From Colletotrichum lupini (lineage: Eukaryota > Ascomycota > Sordariomycetes > Glomerellales > Glomerellaceae), in NCBI RefSeq assembly GCF_023278565.1, contig NC_064675.1:3100001-3164000 (forward strand): a stretch of DNA of 64,000 bases, written 5' to 3'. The notes below the pieces were generated by a model. It had not been told where the DNA came from and ran no database searches. It saw only the letters and a program-made list of their open reading frames with translations. Each line of letters opens with the position of its first letter. Positions within the stretch are counted from its first letter, which is position 1. The position numbers were made by a program, and so were the translations under genes. This document shows positions 11,003 through 22,422 of the stretch, one piece after another.

Positions 11003-12015
11003 CTTCTCGCGCATTATAGAGGTTAAGAAGTGTACGGAAATATTCGAACTTAGTTCGTAAAAGGTTTTTAATAAGTCTATCTACTAGTATATTTTTTATT
11101 AATATATAAGCAACCTCGAAGCTACTTCTAGCGTGCTCTTATTTTAACTATATATTCTATATATCGATATAATAAAGTCGAGTAACTATTCTTTCTCCTT
11201 CCCCTACGACGAGTCGAATTATTTACTAATTATCGTAGTTAACTAACTATACTTCTCCTAGGTTAAGGGCAATATCCTTAAAAAGGCGCTTTAGAGCCAT
11301 AGTCTTTTTTATAGTTTCTTTAAAATAAAGAAGCTTAGCTTCGGTAGTTAACGTCGTAACCGTTGCTTAGCGTACTAATTTCTATTAAATTAGGCCGCTA
11401 AAAAGGAACATTATATATCCCTAAGATAATTGTTATATTACTTCGTTATTTACGAAGTTAGTATCTCTAGCTAGAAGTAATAATTGCGCACTTAGTATAC
11501 TACTATAATAGAGCGCAAAATATCTCGTTATATAGAGATATTAGATATAGTAGTTAATTACTTTAATATAAGTTACGCTTAGGTTAGTTAGGAACCGTAA
11601 TAATTATAAGTAAGTAAAGGCAACGTCTAGTCTAATTATAATAGCTATATAAAGCATACTCCCGACCTTCTCTTAGTAGCTCTTTATTTCCTCTTTTATT
11701 ACTTACCCCTCGTTTAGTTTAAACTTTTTTTAAAAAAGAGGGGTAGCTAGATATAGTAAATTTATAAGGTCGAAGCGCTTAGTAACTCGCTTAATATATA
11801 CGTTGTAAATAAAGTAAACCTTACGAGTAGTACGGTTTTATAAAATCCGCACTCTAAAAAAGTAATTAATTAGTCTATTCTCTTTAAGGTTAATATATTC
11901 TTTTATACCGTCGACGATCCCCTAAGCTGCCTTTCGGTCGTCTTAATAGTATAAAATAATAAAGTTATTAACGTAGAATACTAGTATTACTTTCTTATTT
12001 ATAGTTTAGTAAATA
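11003..12015 (-). pseudogene. Copia reverse transcriptase C-terminus and RNase H, decayed
   Basis: Read on the minus strand with stops ignored, this stretch follows the copia pol C-terminus. At 11964-11975 the codons give Tyr-Val-Asn-Asn where copia RT has the catalytic Tyr-Val-Asp-Asp. Both changes are G-to-A, so the active site is destroyed. Further along are an ATPL box, VGSMLY at 11643-11666 (copia VGSLxY), a Thr-Thr-Glu-Ala-rich box at 11321-11353 matching the RNase H TTEAE motif, and a terminal Phe/Leu-rich block ending near 11003. Many in-frame stops replace expected Trp codons. No function remains. Confidence 0.85.
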
Positions 12016-13439
12016 TAGATCTCCTCGTAACTATATATTATATTTATACTACGGAGTATAGAAGTAAAAGTTTAAAACTAAAGAATTAGCGAGTTTTAGA
12101 GGCTATATAGAGCGCGTTAGAGTTTACTTATTTTATTAGTAACCTTATATCCCTCTAAGAGTTTAATAATTACTAGCTTCTCGCTCTTAAGAGGCACGTT
12201 AAGAAATACGTTAATAGTATTATACTAGTCTGCCTTAAGGTCGAATTAGGTAGCTATTATTATTATAAGCCTAAAAGCCTTTATGGCGAGCGTCGAAGCG
12301 TACGTATTTTATAAGGGGTTAAGTAGTTATATATCCCCCCTTATATATATACGTACTTTTACCTCGCTAACCTCGTTATTAATATCGTACTTATAAATAT
12401 ATACCTACTTTAATAAAAATAGGATCCCTTATTTAAGATTACGGTCGACCTCTTCTTATATACTAATATCCCTTAGCTTTTTTATTTCTACGTCTATAGC
12501 ATCCCTAAGTAACTTCTATAGTTACGGTAAGAGATATTTAATATCGCTAAACTTCTTTAATAGGCTCTAGAAGTTAACTTTAGTAAGTTATAATTTCTAA
12601 ACTCCTCTAGAGTGCTCTAGGTAGGTCCTATAAACTGCTCTTTTTACTACTTAATAAAATATTATATATCCTATACTACTTTCCTCTATAGCTTTTTACT
12701 AATTAGGTATAAAAGTAAAGAAAAAATAGTCCTAGAGACGGTTATAATAATTACCGTCTCTTATGTTCGAATATAAGAGCGTCGCAAAGATGCTATTATT
12801 AAAGCGTTATAAAGGTCTACGGGCCCGGTTTAAACGTCTAGGACCTAACGGAGCTTTACTTAGTACTTAATAAGGCAGTTCTTATAAGCTCTATTTTTAT
12901 ATAATAATAGAGGTTTATTATAAGGGTTCTTTACTAACGTTGATTTTAGCGTTAAGAATTACTTCTTTATAATCGGTACCTCGTTTACTACGTACTCTAG
13001 CGTTTTACTAAGAGCCGTTAAGAATTAAAAGCTCGAGAACCTCCGTAGTATATATAAGCGCTCATAAGGAGGACTATAGACTGCGCAGAGCCGTTTATAA
13101 CTTAGTTATTATATCCCCTTTTTTACCTCTACCCCTAAGCTCGCGTAAGGGGGTTATCTTAGGGGTTAGTAATAATAATAAGACTATATTAGCCTCTTTA
13201 GCCTTATTTACCGCACCCTAGAGTACGTCTATCGGTTACTTAGCGTCCTAAATAGTTAAAAATTTAATAATAATACTATCCTCGACTATAGAGTTATTTT
13301 AAGTATTAGTATTTCCGAAGTCTAGATCTACTTCCCTAAGTACTTAAATTAACTTATTATTAGTATTAAAAAGTTCTTATATCTCTTAGATTACTAAATT
13401 TGCTTACTTACTTACGATAGCTTATTCCTTATATATAGG

Positions 13440-14710
13440 ATTATAAAAGACTTCTTTATTAAACCTAATATTCTTTATAATAAATACCTACTCGAGCGCG
13501 GGCACTTAGACCCTATATAGGTTATATATTTCTAATATATATCTAACTAAGTATCCTATATACCCGCAGGGAAGCACTTTAAACTCTTTTTAATATATAC
13601 CCCTCTTACGATCCCTATAAAGAGGGTATACTTAGTAGCTATATACGTAGAGACCACCGAGATACGGGGTAACTAGTTCAAAATCCTATACTTAATAACC
13701 CGTTTACTACTAACGTTAATACCGCTTCTACTAGTTAATTTCTATTATAATAAGCGAATCTCCTTTATTAGCCTCCTATAAGGTAATATTATAAATAAAA
13801 ATTGCCGCTAGCACTATTTCGTCCTATAGATTCGTAAGGAAGTTCGTAAAAAGGCGTATCTTACGAGCTTTAGTAATTACGAATTAACTTACTCTTTTAG
13901 CGTTACCTACGGGTTCCTTCGTATATAAAAATAGAAGTTCTATTCCGATTCCTAGCTTGCTATACTACGTTTTATATACGTATCTAACGTTTATAGTTAA
14001 GAGAGCGGTCTTATTATTACTTCTAAAAAAGCAAATTAGAGTCCTTTTTTAATAACGAATCGCTACCTCGAGGCTCTGTAGTATAAAAAGCACTTCCTCT
14101 TCTATTTTTATCCTTAAAAAGAACCCCCTAAGCTACTTACTATATTCGTTAGAAGCTATAAATATATATTATTATTTACTAAAAAATAGTTCGAAATAAA
14201 AGAGATCCTAGTATATACGGTACTATAGCTATAAGGCTCTTCTTAAGGGTAGTCCTCTTAAAACTACTATCTTAGCTTCGGATAATATATATATTTTATA
14301 CTTAACTTATAATAGAGGTTTAATACGCATACCTCGAGTCTTATATAGTAATTAACGAAGAGTATTAGGTCCGAGATAACCTATTTTAAAGTACTAAAAG
14401 AGCGCGCTATTAGACCTCTCACGGGTACGTTAATATAAATAACGGAATTTTCTATAGCTAATTAGTAGCATAATACTAGCTAGGCTCTATAAGACACGCT
14501 TAAAGTTTATAGAAAAAGGATAGGATTAGAGGAGCTTATATTCGAAAAAAACTAGATTATTCTTTTAGATAAGCTACTTTTTAATAGTACTCTTATAAAA
14601 CGTTCCCTATTATAAAGTATAATCTAGACCGCAGTATTAGAGTGCGCTTTTATTTAGTAAAGTCTCTAAGACTATATTAATATAAAATCCCTTAATATAA
14701 GCGACGTTTT
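13440..14710 (-). pseudogene. Copia integrase core, decayed
   Basis: The minus strand carries a degenerate integrase. A zinc-finger-like region with KIGYLGP begins near 14393, where copia has the H-x-x-x-GH...GP motif. The core has a SEAK-type motif and, at 14001-14024, Arg-Ser-Asn-Asn-Lys where copia has the R-S-D-x-G catalytic box. The segment ends near 13540-13555 with a GYLV motif, as in the copia IN C-terminal region. In-frame TAG/TAA codons are frequent. Confidence 0.83.
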
Positions 14711-16127
14711 AGAGCTTTAAATCGTAGGTTCCCTTTCCCTTAGGTCCGTCTAGGACGCCCTTTATAATACGAGTACTGCGTGCGGTAATAAGTAGTATAG
14801 TAGTTCTTAATTTAACGTAGTCTTTATTACCTAATAGTACGTAACTCTTAGGTTTAAGTAGGCTCTTATTATTAACTAGATATATTACTCTATAACTATC
14901 TATTACCGTGCTTTAAAAAAGGGGGTAAGCGCTACTTATAGGGGTACTAAAAATTGCGTTTATTTCTAAGTCCTAACTCTTTATAAGTATAGCGACTACG
15001 TAGCCCTCGTCCTAGTTTATTAATAAGCTCGCTATAGGTTAGTTAGAGGATCCTTTTAAAAACCTAGGTTTCTTAGGGGTTCTATCGTTCCTTAGCTAAC
15101 TAGCTTTCTTAAGCTTACTATAAAGTAATTTCTATTTATTTAATTTAATAGCGGCGAGGACTTCTTTTATATAGCTCCTTAGTATTCGTATTAATAACTT
15201 ATTAGCGTTTCGGCCTATAAGTACTTATTCTAATTTTTAGCACGCCGTAAGGCGCTATAGGTATGCGCAATTATAAAAGTATATAACGTTACCCTTATTA
15301 TTTACGTCGTTAACTAAGTTAGAGCGTTTAGTAAAAGTAGAGTAAGCCCCTCCTTAACTTAAAAGTCGTTTAGTATATACGTCCTAGGTTACTAAGCTAA
15401 ATATATACGTAATCTCCTCGAGGGTCCTCGTATGCGTTCCGAAGGCTATTAATTTGCTAAAGGTCTTATATATATATTAGCCCTATATAGGGTTAAGTCT
15501 AAACTTAACTATAACTAAGAAGTTAAGTACGGCGATCTCTTTACTAATTTTTAAAATATTATACGTTTTAGCTTAGAGATAAGCGGACTACTACTCCTCA
15601 TACTAGCGTTAGGGATTAATTCCGGTCCTCGCTTTATTAAGGGCTTATTAATATTCCTCTCGAACCGCATTCCTTACTACTAGTTCGGGGGGCGCAAATT
15701 CCTATTTTAAATATCTAACGATTCGCTATATACTAAACTTAGCGCCGTTCTTAGTAGCTTTTTAAAATACGTATTCGTATAATATAGCGTTAATTAATTT
15801 TACTAATTACTAAGCAAGGACTTTAATATACGTATTAATAGTATTACGTTCGTAAGCTATGAGTTACTTATATTTAATATCGAGCTCTTATTATTTCTAA
15901 ATACTCTCGAGTATATAGATCCTTTTTATAAGTATAGTATAAAAATAGATTTATTTACGTAAAGTAAGTAGCATAGCTAGCTTTATAAAAAGAAACCCGG
16001 CTTAGTTCTATAAGTTACTTATACTTAAGAAAGTTAAAAGGTTCGTACTAAGAGTTATATTTAGAAGCTATTAGCAGAGGATTTCTTAGTTTTTTTAGTC
16101 GTTCTTAAACGCCTTATAACGGGCCTA

Positions 16128-16241
16128 GTAGGCTCGTAGTTCTTCTTTATTACGGGTTATAACTAATCGTCCGAATTCTAAGGGTAAAGTAAGCGCTATA
16201 GAGGGGTTAAGGAATACGTCGGAATTTAAAGCGTTTAGGTC
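16128..16241 (-). pseudogene. Gag-like remnant at the 5' end of the element
   Basis: Thirty-eight codons stay open on the minus strand here, starting DLNALNSDVF and ending in a charged helical stretch, followed by TAG where Trp is likely. Its place just inside the 5' LTR and before integrase is where gag lies. The assignment rests on position; the sequence alone does not prove a family. Confidence 0.5.
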
Positions 16242-16439
16242 GACGTACTTCTAGACCCTAACGCCCTTACTTATAGTACGAAGTACGTTAAACTATTTAA
16301 TTTAACTATTACGGCTAGTTAGTTTAGCTTAGGCTAAAATAAGTATAAGTAAGTCGGTTATTTTAAAGAGATCGTAAGAATCGTATTAATAAGTACGTTA
16401 TCGTAATATAGGGTCTTAACTAAGAGCTAGGCTTATAAC

Positions 16440-16616
16440 TATTACGAGTTATAGTACGTAGTAATAGGCATACGGAGTATAATAAAAGTAGCTTAACTAT
16501 TAAAATAGAAATAGATAAAAGGAGAAGGTCTATATATACGATATCTAAGATAGACACGTGATTCAGCACGTGACGGGCACTTTGTGAGGTACGATTACTA
16601 TCCCTGTTACGTAACA
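16440..16616 (-). repeat. Right LTR (5' LTR of the element), 177 bp
   Basis: Aligns base for base with 9801-9977 and ends in the same TACGTAACA. Its first base run, TATTACGAG, differs from the left TGTCACGAG by one G/A and one C/T change. As the 5' LTR it would have carried the promoter for minus-strand transcription. Confidence 0.92.
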
Positions 16617-16621
16617 TTAAT
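16617..16621. repeat. Target-site duplication, right copy (TTAAT)
   Basis: TTAAT directly follows the right LTR and pairs with TCAAT at 9796-9800, with a single C/T transition. Confidence 0.75.
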
Positions 16622-17577
16622 CCACCCCGCACCGATCCGAGTTCGTAGATCATACTCGAGAATGCAACAGTAACGGCTCCGATTACGACGTTTTGCCAGA
16701 ATTTCGGATGGTCGGCAATCGAATAGCACCCAAAACTTATCCTACAAGCCCCAACGACACCCACACCATCAAGTTCTGGTGGAGTGAGGGTTGCAGTGTC
16801 AAACAAGAATCTACCGGTCCGTCGGAGTAATTAGAAATCGAAGTTGCGCCAAACGCGATACCTCCACGTCGTTTGTGTGTATGACTGTCGCGGGCCAGGC
16901 GAATGAGCACGGCGCGCGCGAGCGCGCGAGAGCCTTGGGTTTTGAAACCTGAGCAACCTTTCCGCCAGCCTGCTCCTGGCTCGGACCAGAAGCATCGGCC
17001 CCCGCGCGATCTCATGCGCCCAGCCTAAAACTCGTAGAGTGCCCGCGTCCATCATGCTTCCCTGCTCGGGGTCTCCCTCGTCTGCCATTCCAGCCCTGCG
17101 GTCTTCCCGGTAGAGAAATCACTCTAACACGGATAGGCTGATCCCAAAGCTTCGATCGACTCTGGTGCCTGAGCTTTATTCCCAGGGCCCCGCGGTGAGG
17201 ACGGAGGAGGGCCAAGTGTGTCGTTCTGAGTTGCGAGGAAGAGCAAGACTTGGGCACCTAGTCGGACCGTGCCGACTCTTCCTTTCCCGCTCGCCTTGTT
17301 GCTTGGGAGATCCTTGGCCCGCTTCTGTCCTGTTCACTCGGCGCAATGGACAGTCCGGTTGGGTTAAGTTGAGCGGATGTCCCTGGAACTCTTTTAATGT
17401 TGAAGTGACTGCCGCCACTTATGTTGTATTTCCAGGTCAACGTTGCTCAGAAGGAAGAAGCAGACAGTTCTACAATCCATTCCTTTGGTTTTGGTTGTTG
17501 ATTTTCTCCATGCTTGTATATATGGGTTCCGATATTCTTCTCGGCGAATTGTCATCTCGGTCTCGGTGTAAAACGTC
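16622..17577. other. Upstream region of the carboxylesterase gene
   Basis: Composition returns to normal immediately after the LTR, so RIP decay has not visibly spread to the right. A short alternating CG tract lies near 16911-16929. The ORFs on either strand are short and unsupported. The 3' part presumably holds the promoter and leader of the gene at 17578. Confidence 0.5.
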
Positions 17578-19662
17578 ATGCCTGCGGCAGCGCTCGCTCT
17601 GGTCGCCATACTAGCTGCAGCTGTTTCGTGCGTACCGTCGACCCAGGACCTCAGGACCGACATAACCATCATTCGAGACAATGACCTCCTGGGTGAGTCT
17701 CAACCAGTGCCACATATCCAGAAGCCTCTGACTGACGATGGCAACCTTCTAGACTCGAAAAGCCCAGCGGCCAATACAAGCGCTCTCTTCCTCAGGGCCC
17801 GGGTGCCTTTACGAGAGGCCAAGTCCATGTGCAAAGATCTAGGCGAACAGCTGTGGAAAGCAGATTCAAACTCCACGCAGAGGATATTAGACATTCTCGA
17901 CTATCAAGAGCCCGATGTTGACTTGTCAGCAATCTGGATCATGCCCGAGAACGGCGATGATCCCCAAACGATCAACCTCAAAGGCGAGGTCTCCTCTGCC
18001 GACACATCCGACACGAATACCGTTCTGTGCACGCAGACGGCGCCCTACTCCAACGGCATAGCCCAGGACAGCAGTCCGAGGTGGCAGACTGTGGTGTACT
18101 CCAACAGAGAAGCAGTACTTGGCTTTCGCGATAGGAATAGCTTTCGCTTTCATGGCATGCGTTACGCTACGAGGACGAAGCGGTTCGCATACCCTAAAAT
18201 GTATCGAGGCTCTGGCGGTAATGCTACCGCACTCGAATTCGGATCCCCTTGCTATCAGGGGTTCGGCGGCACAGAAGACTGCCTGTACTTGAACGTTTAC
18301 ACGCCGTATCTTCCCCGTAACAGACGCATCGACAGCGGTCTCCGGCCGGTCATGTTTTGGATTCACGGTGGAGCTCTGACGAGTGGCTTTGGTAGTGATC
18401 CCCTGTTTGACGGGGGCAATCTGGCATCTCGTGGCGACGTAGTCGTCGTGACCATAAACTACCGGCTTGGGTCTCTGGGCTTTTTGGCCATTGACGATGG
18501 CGAGACAAATGGCAACTTTGGTCTCGCTGACCAGATTCTGGCGTTGGACTGGGTCCGACAACACATCCGAGACTTTGGCGGGGACCCAAGCAAGATCACC
18601 ATATTTGGCCAATCCGCCGGAGCTGCCTCCGTCCGCGCGATGATGGCGTCTCCAAAGGCTGCCGGGAAGTTTGCGGGCGCGATCCCGCTCAGCAACCTTG
18701 GAGGCTTGGCGTACGGGACGTCATACTCCAAGTACTTCTCCATCGAGGAACAGCTAGACCTCGTGGGTAACGCCATCCTCGGCACCACGAACTGCACCAA
18801 CGCAACGTCGCAGCTCGACTGTCTCAGAGACGCGCCGCTTGGAAGTCTCGGACCAGGAGCGCGGTACCTCGTCAACGATGGTGTCTACCTGACGACAGAT
18901 GAGTTGTCTCTTAGAGGCGACTCTCTCAATGTCAACGTCATGATGGGCATCACATCTGAGGACGGCTTGCCGTTTCTGATTCTCCCGCGGAATGGGACAG
19001 TCCTCAACGATACCCAGTGGCTCACATCTCAGGGCCTCCCAGCTCCGCCACAGCGTCTTTTCCCTCCGACAGATGTCAAGAACCAGACGCGGGCGGCGTT
19101 CGGGGTAGGTGCCAGGCTCGCCACCGACGCGATGTTCCGCTGCGTAGATCAAGCTACGGCGTACGCGGGCTTGGAGAACGGCGTCCTTGGGTCCAAGGTG
19201 TACTACTATGAGTTTGAGCGGACGTACCAGACGCCCGAATGGCCGCGACTCGACATCTGCGAGGCACCGAAGTCAAAGGCTCACCCCAATGGAAATCCTG
19301 AGTCGCCCATCAACAACCTACGATGCCACTCGGGCGAGTTACTTCCGCTGTTTGGCAATCTTGTGCGTCAGGGAAACCCGCTCCGAGACGAGAACGACTT
19401 GCCCTGGATGCAATATCTCGTCGACACATTCACCTCATTCGCAAGGACTTATGATCCTAATCCGGATAAGGCCTTCCTCAAGGCCAGAGGGTTCGACAGC
19501 ACGTTGAGGGCATTGGAAAAGGCTGGGCCCTGGGAGCCGTCTGTGAAAGGTGACATGAAGATGAGGGCCATCGATTGGCCCGTGAAAGACAACATGATGA
19601 GAGGATTCAAGGATGTCGAGCAGTGCGAGTGGCTCAAGTTGCCGCTTGACTTTTACGTTTGA
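17578..19662 (+). CDS. Secreted type-B carboxylesterase/lipase, 694 aa
   Basis: An intronless alpha/beta-hydrolase of the carboxylesterase type B family. A signal peptide covers residues 1 to about 19. The family core starts near residue 170. Visible motifs are EDCLYLNVYTP at 233-243, the oxyanion-hole HGG at 263-265, and the nucleophile elbow GQSAGA with Ser346. The catalytic His is His584 in CHSGELLPLFG. The acidic member is probably Asp462, in TSEDG, where most relatives have E in a DEG motif. Residues ~60-165 form an extra N-terminal segment with Cys85 and Cys151 that ordinary esterases lack; its function is unclear. Several N-x-S/T sites fit a secreted glycoprotein. Likely role: extracellular ester hydrolysis of lipid, plant or xenobiotic substrates; the substrate cannot be read from the sequence. 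Confidence 0.92.
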   Translation: MPAAALALVAILAAAVSCVPSTQDLRTDITIIRDNDLLGESQPVPHIQKPLTDDGNLLDSKSPAANTSALFLRARVPLREAKSMCKDLGEQLWKADSNSTQRILDILDYQEPDVDLSAIWIMPENGDDPQTINLKGEVSSADTSDTNTVLCTQTAPYSNGIAQDSSPRWQTVVYSNREAVLGFRDRNSFRFHGMRYATRTKRFAYPKMYRGSGGNATALEFGSPCYQGFGGTEDCLYLNVYTPYLPRNRRIDSGLRPVMFWIHGGALTSGFGSDPLFDGGNLASRGDVVVVTINYRLGSLGFLAIDDGETNGNFGLADQILALDWVRQHIRDFGGDPSKITIFGQSAGAASVRAMMASPKAAGKFAGAIPLSNLGGLAYGTSYSKYFSIEEQLDLVGNAILGTTNCTNATSQLDCLRDAPLGSLGPGARYLVNDGVYLTTDELSLRGDSLNVNVMMGITSEDGLPFLILPRNGTVLNDTQWLTSQGLPAPPQRLFPPTDVKNQTRAAFGVGARLATDAMFRCVDQATAYAGLENGVLGSKVYYYEFERTYQTPEWPRLDICEAPKSKAHPNGNPESPINNLRCHSGELLPLFGNLVRQGNPLRDENDLPWMQYLVDTFTSFARTYDPNPDKAFLKARGFDSTLRALEKAGPWEPSVKGDMKMRAIDWPVKDNMMRGFKDVEQCEWLKLPLDFYV

Positions 19663-20162
19663 GTAAATAACTTACAATGGACGAAGGGGAAAGATGCACA
19701 TACCAGCATTCAGGACTTACATAATTAGATACTTAGTACATGGCACCGAGTAGAAGGGTTTTATACAACCCCTAATAGATGCATTCTTTGTTAAACATGA
19801 AACGGAAAAGATCACCTCACTTTCCAATACCCCCATTCGATAGCCAACGTCTGGCGAGGAAGCAACTCACTACCATGGGTGATACTACGGTCGGAAATGG
19901 AACCAACTGCATGTGCAATCAAGATAGCTGTGGCGAAGCTATCTGCGGCAAGGTCTTATTGGGCCACGACTGTATGGTCGCATGTAGGGTCCGGGAGGGG
20001 TAAATCTGCCTGACAGCCTCGTCTCGCTGACTTATTCTTGCTCGACAGTAGAATGTCGAATTGCTTCATCCTTCTCTCTCAAGTCTCTGGTGAACGTTCG
20101 CGTCTCCTCGCGTCGCCTGTTAGTTGCGGTCCCACGCGCCTGGTACATCGCCCTCATCATCG
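19663..20162. other. Intergenic region
   Basis: Holds the 3' flank of the esterase and the upstream region of the next gene. A frame at 19779-20003 would encode a short Cys-containing peptide, but it has no signal peptide or similarity and is not called. Confidence 0.5.
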
Positions 20163-22422
20163 ATGGAGGCAGCTATCGGAGTGATTGGGCTCTCATTGCA
20201 GCTCATCGACTCTGTCATCAAAGTCAAGAGAGTCGTCACAGCTTACCGGTCTGCATCGGCGGAGATCAACCGGCTGGCACTCAAGATCGAAAGAGTCGAG
20301 GTAATATGCGGTGCGATCAAGGACAGTCTCGAGGGAGACGCATCTTCGAGACAGTGCTCTGATCTCATCAGGACCTGGGGGGTATGTGTTCTCAGAAGCA
20401 TCTCATCGACGCTCGCCGAGATCCATGCCATCACCACAAAGCTGGAACGGAAAAGTGAAAAGAGACATCCCTTCAACACCATGGGTTTGGCATTCCTGGA
20501 ATGCAAAGATGACATATCTCGGTTGAGCAAGTGGCTGGATGATGATCTGAACTACCTGCAGCATATGATGACTGCGGAGATACTGTGCGCTCTCTGAGTC
20601 CTACTTCTGATTTTTCCAAACTGACTCTGTGATAGCTCTAGGTGCAACATCGTCCAGCAGCTCACCATTCACCACAAGACCGAAGCATCTGAGTACTCAA
20701 ACATGAGCCCTATTCATATGCAGTCCGCTTTGCAACAAGATCACAACGGCGACCTGCCATCCGAGCCAAGACATACAACAATGGTGGAAGCAGGTGATCA
20801 GAAGACGGTCACAGCATTCGGATTTCAATTTCAAAATCAAACCAGGACAGTTCTCAAGAGGTCTAGCTCTCACGGTGCACCGGAGGTGTCCAATACAAGC
20901 GAGATCAAGACTTACACTTTCGGGCACAGCGGTTTTTCCTACAGGATAGAATTGCACTGGTCCATGAGCAACTTGAGTCCCATGGTTTACGCCCTCGCTG
21001 TCCGCCATGTTCTCACTCAAGAGAAAGACGGAAAGCTGGTAGAGAGGATGTTGTATATTATGTGCGATGGAGACTTGCCAGCGCTGCAAGACCTACTCTC
21101 TACCAGGACAATCACTTTAGGCACCATGCTGGGGGATAGGACGCTGTTTGAGGTAAGATCTGGTGTTCAGCACTCGGTGGAGATCTTGGGAGGACTAACT
21201 TCTTGTCGGTCACAGTCGGCAGCGATTTGTAACCAGCCGTCTCTTTGCCGCTTCCTCGCCCAGCAGAATCTTGATCTGTGCATAGATGAGAAGTAAGACC
21301 GTGAATGCACACATATATTGTCCAGGTATGCGGGCTAACAAGATGGCTAGCATCTGTAGGCCTGACCACCAGGCCGGGTTGATTGATTATCAACTTGAGC
21401 CTTCTCATGCTCGGCGCCGTGTTCTTGAAGTAGATGAAATCGTTCAACTCACACAACTATCCAGACCCATGAGATTTAGGCTACTAGCCGGTTGTGTTGA
21501 AGATCTAGATTCTCTGATTGTTGTATACAAACGGTGCAGAGTGCCTGCCGTGGATCAAATGGAGAGAAAAGCTTTCTTCGATGCTGTCTGGGACATGACA
21601 GTTCGCCTTTTGGTGATGCAAGTCCATCATGATCCGTTTTGGTACCCAGAAGGTCGGCGAACAAGTGACTGGACTGGCCTTTTTGTTGAGTTGATCAACG
21701 AAGGCGTGAATGTTCACAGAATCTGCAACATCCGGACTTACTATGAGTTGAGTTTCTCTCGATGGCAAGGAACTGTACTTTCTCATCTTATTCGAAGCTC
21801 GCGCTGCCACTATGAAGTCGAGGCTGCCCTTTCACACTGGGTAAAGATTTTGCTAGTAGCTGGAGTTGATGTCGCCAGGTATCTCCAACGCGAAGAACCC
21901 TATTTTCAGCAATTAACCGATCGGATAGTCCCTTGCAACGAGACCGGAGCATGGGCTACAGTGGTAGGTAGAACAAAGATTGATGGGTTTGACATCCCTC
22001 TGTTTTACCGATATGTCGACCCAGACAGCAAAGCATATGAAGTCAGAATCGAGTTTAAAGACTTTGGCAGCTCTTACAAAAGTTATGTTTGGCCCGATTT
22101 CGAAGACTCAACGATGGCAGACAACGCGCATTGTCAGCAGCATGTTTTGTGGAAATCTTGCGAGGTCTCTGAATCCAACGAAACTGAGTGGCCATTTGTT
22201 TTCAACTTTGTGCGGGACTATGAACCAAACAGGGGGGCCTTTTTTGTTCGCAGCCTTCGACATACCGACGACAATCCTCCTGCAAGTTTCCAATACGCCC
22301 AGAAACTCATTCAGGAGAGGTTCAACAGAAGGCAGCTGAAAAAACTCTACCGATCTGGATATCTCAAAAGAGAAAAACGGCCGTTGAAGATACCGGGGGC
22401 TTGGCCAGGTTCCGCATGGTAG
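20163..22422 (+). CDS. Protein with fungal STAND/PigL-type N-terminal domain, about 695 aa
   Basis: I join four exons: 20163-20584, 20636-21152, 21216-21292 and 21351-22422. All three introns have GT-AG ends and CTAAC or CTGAC branch sites, and the frame closes exactly. Residues 1 to ~140 are helical and match the N-terminal domain common on fungal NLR-like, ankyrin and PigL-type proteins (a hydrophobic first helix starting MEAAIGVIGLSLQLID, then charged helices). A segment ending exon 2 and in exon 3 (GDLPALQDLL ... CRFLAQQNLDL) resembles a worn ankyrin-type repeat. The remaining ~350 residues are Trp/Tyr-rich and unrecognised. No NACHT/NB-ARC P-loop is present. A role in non-self recognition or signalling is suggested by the N-terminal family only. 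The 63-bp second intron is in frame, so reading through it would also be open. Confidence 0.7.

Larger units (their letters stand above)
9801..16616 (-). mobile_element. Ty1/copia-type LTR retrotransposon, full length, RIP-decayed
   Basis: A 6816-bp element bounded by two LTRs of exactly 177 bp and by a 5-bp target duplication. The interior is strongly AT/TA-rich with no long ORF. Remnants on the minus strand read, in order from the right LTR: a gag-like stretch, integrase, reverse transcriptase, RNase H, left LTR. Integrase before reverse transcriptase is the copia order; gypsy elements have it last. Reading frames are broken mostly at TAG/TAA where Trp or Gln codons would be expected, as C-to-T and G-to-A mutation produces. 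All 24 differences I count between the LTRs are transitions. The element was therefore intact on insertion and later silenced by repeat-induced point mutation. It is not active. Confidence 0.93.

Noticed and set aside
10000..16400. Gypsy-type element or plus-strand coding
   Set aside because: Plus-strand translation gives no family motif. The minus strand shows integrase before reverse transcriptase and RNase H, which is copia order.
21286..21350. Separate gene starting MRSKTVNAHIY at 21286
   Set aside because: This start lies in intron sequence; splicing 21293-21350 joins the frame to the upstream exons.
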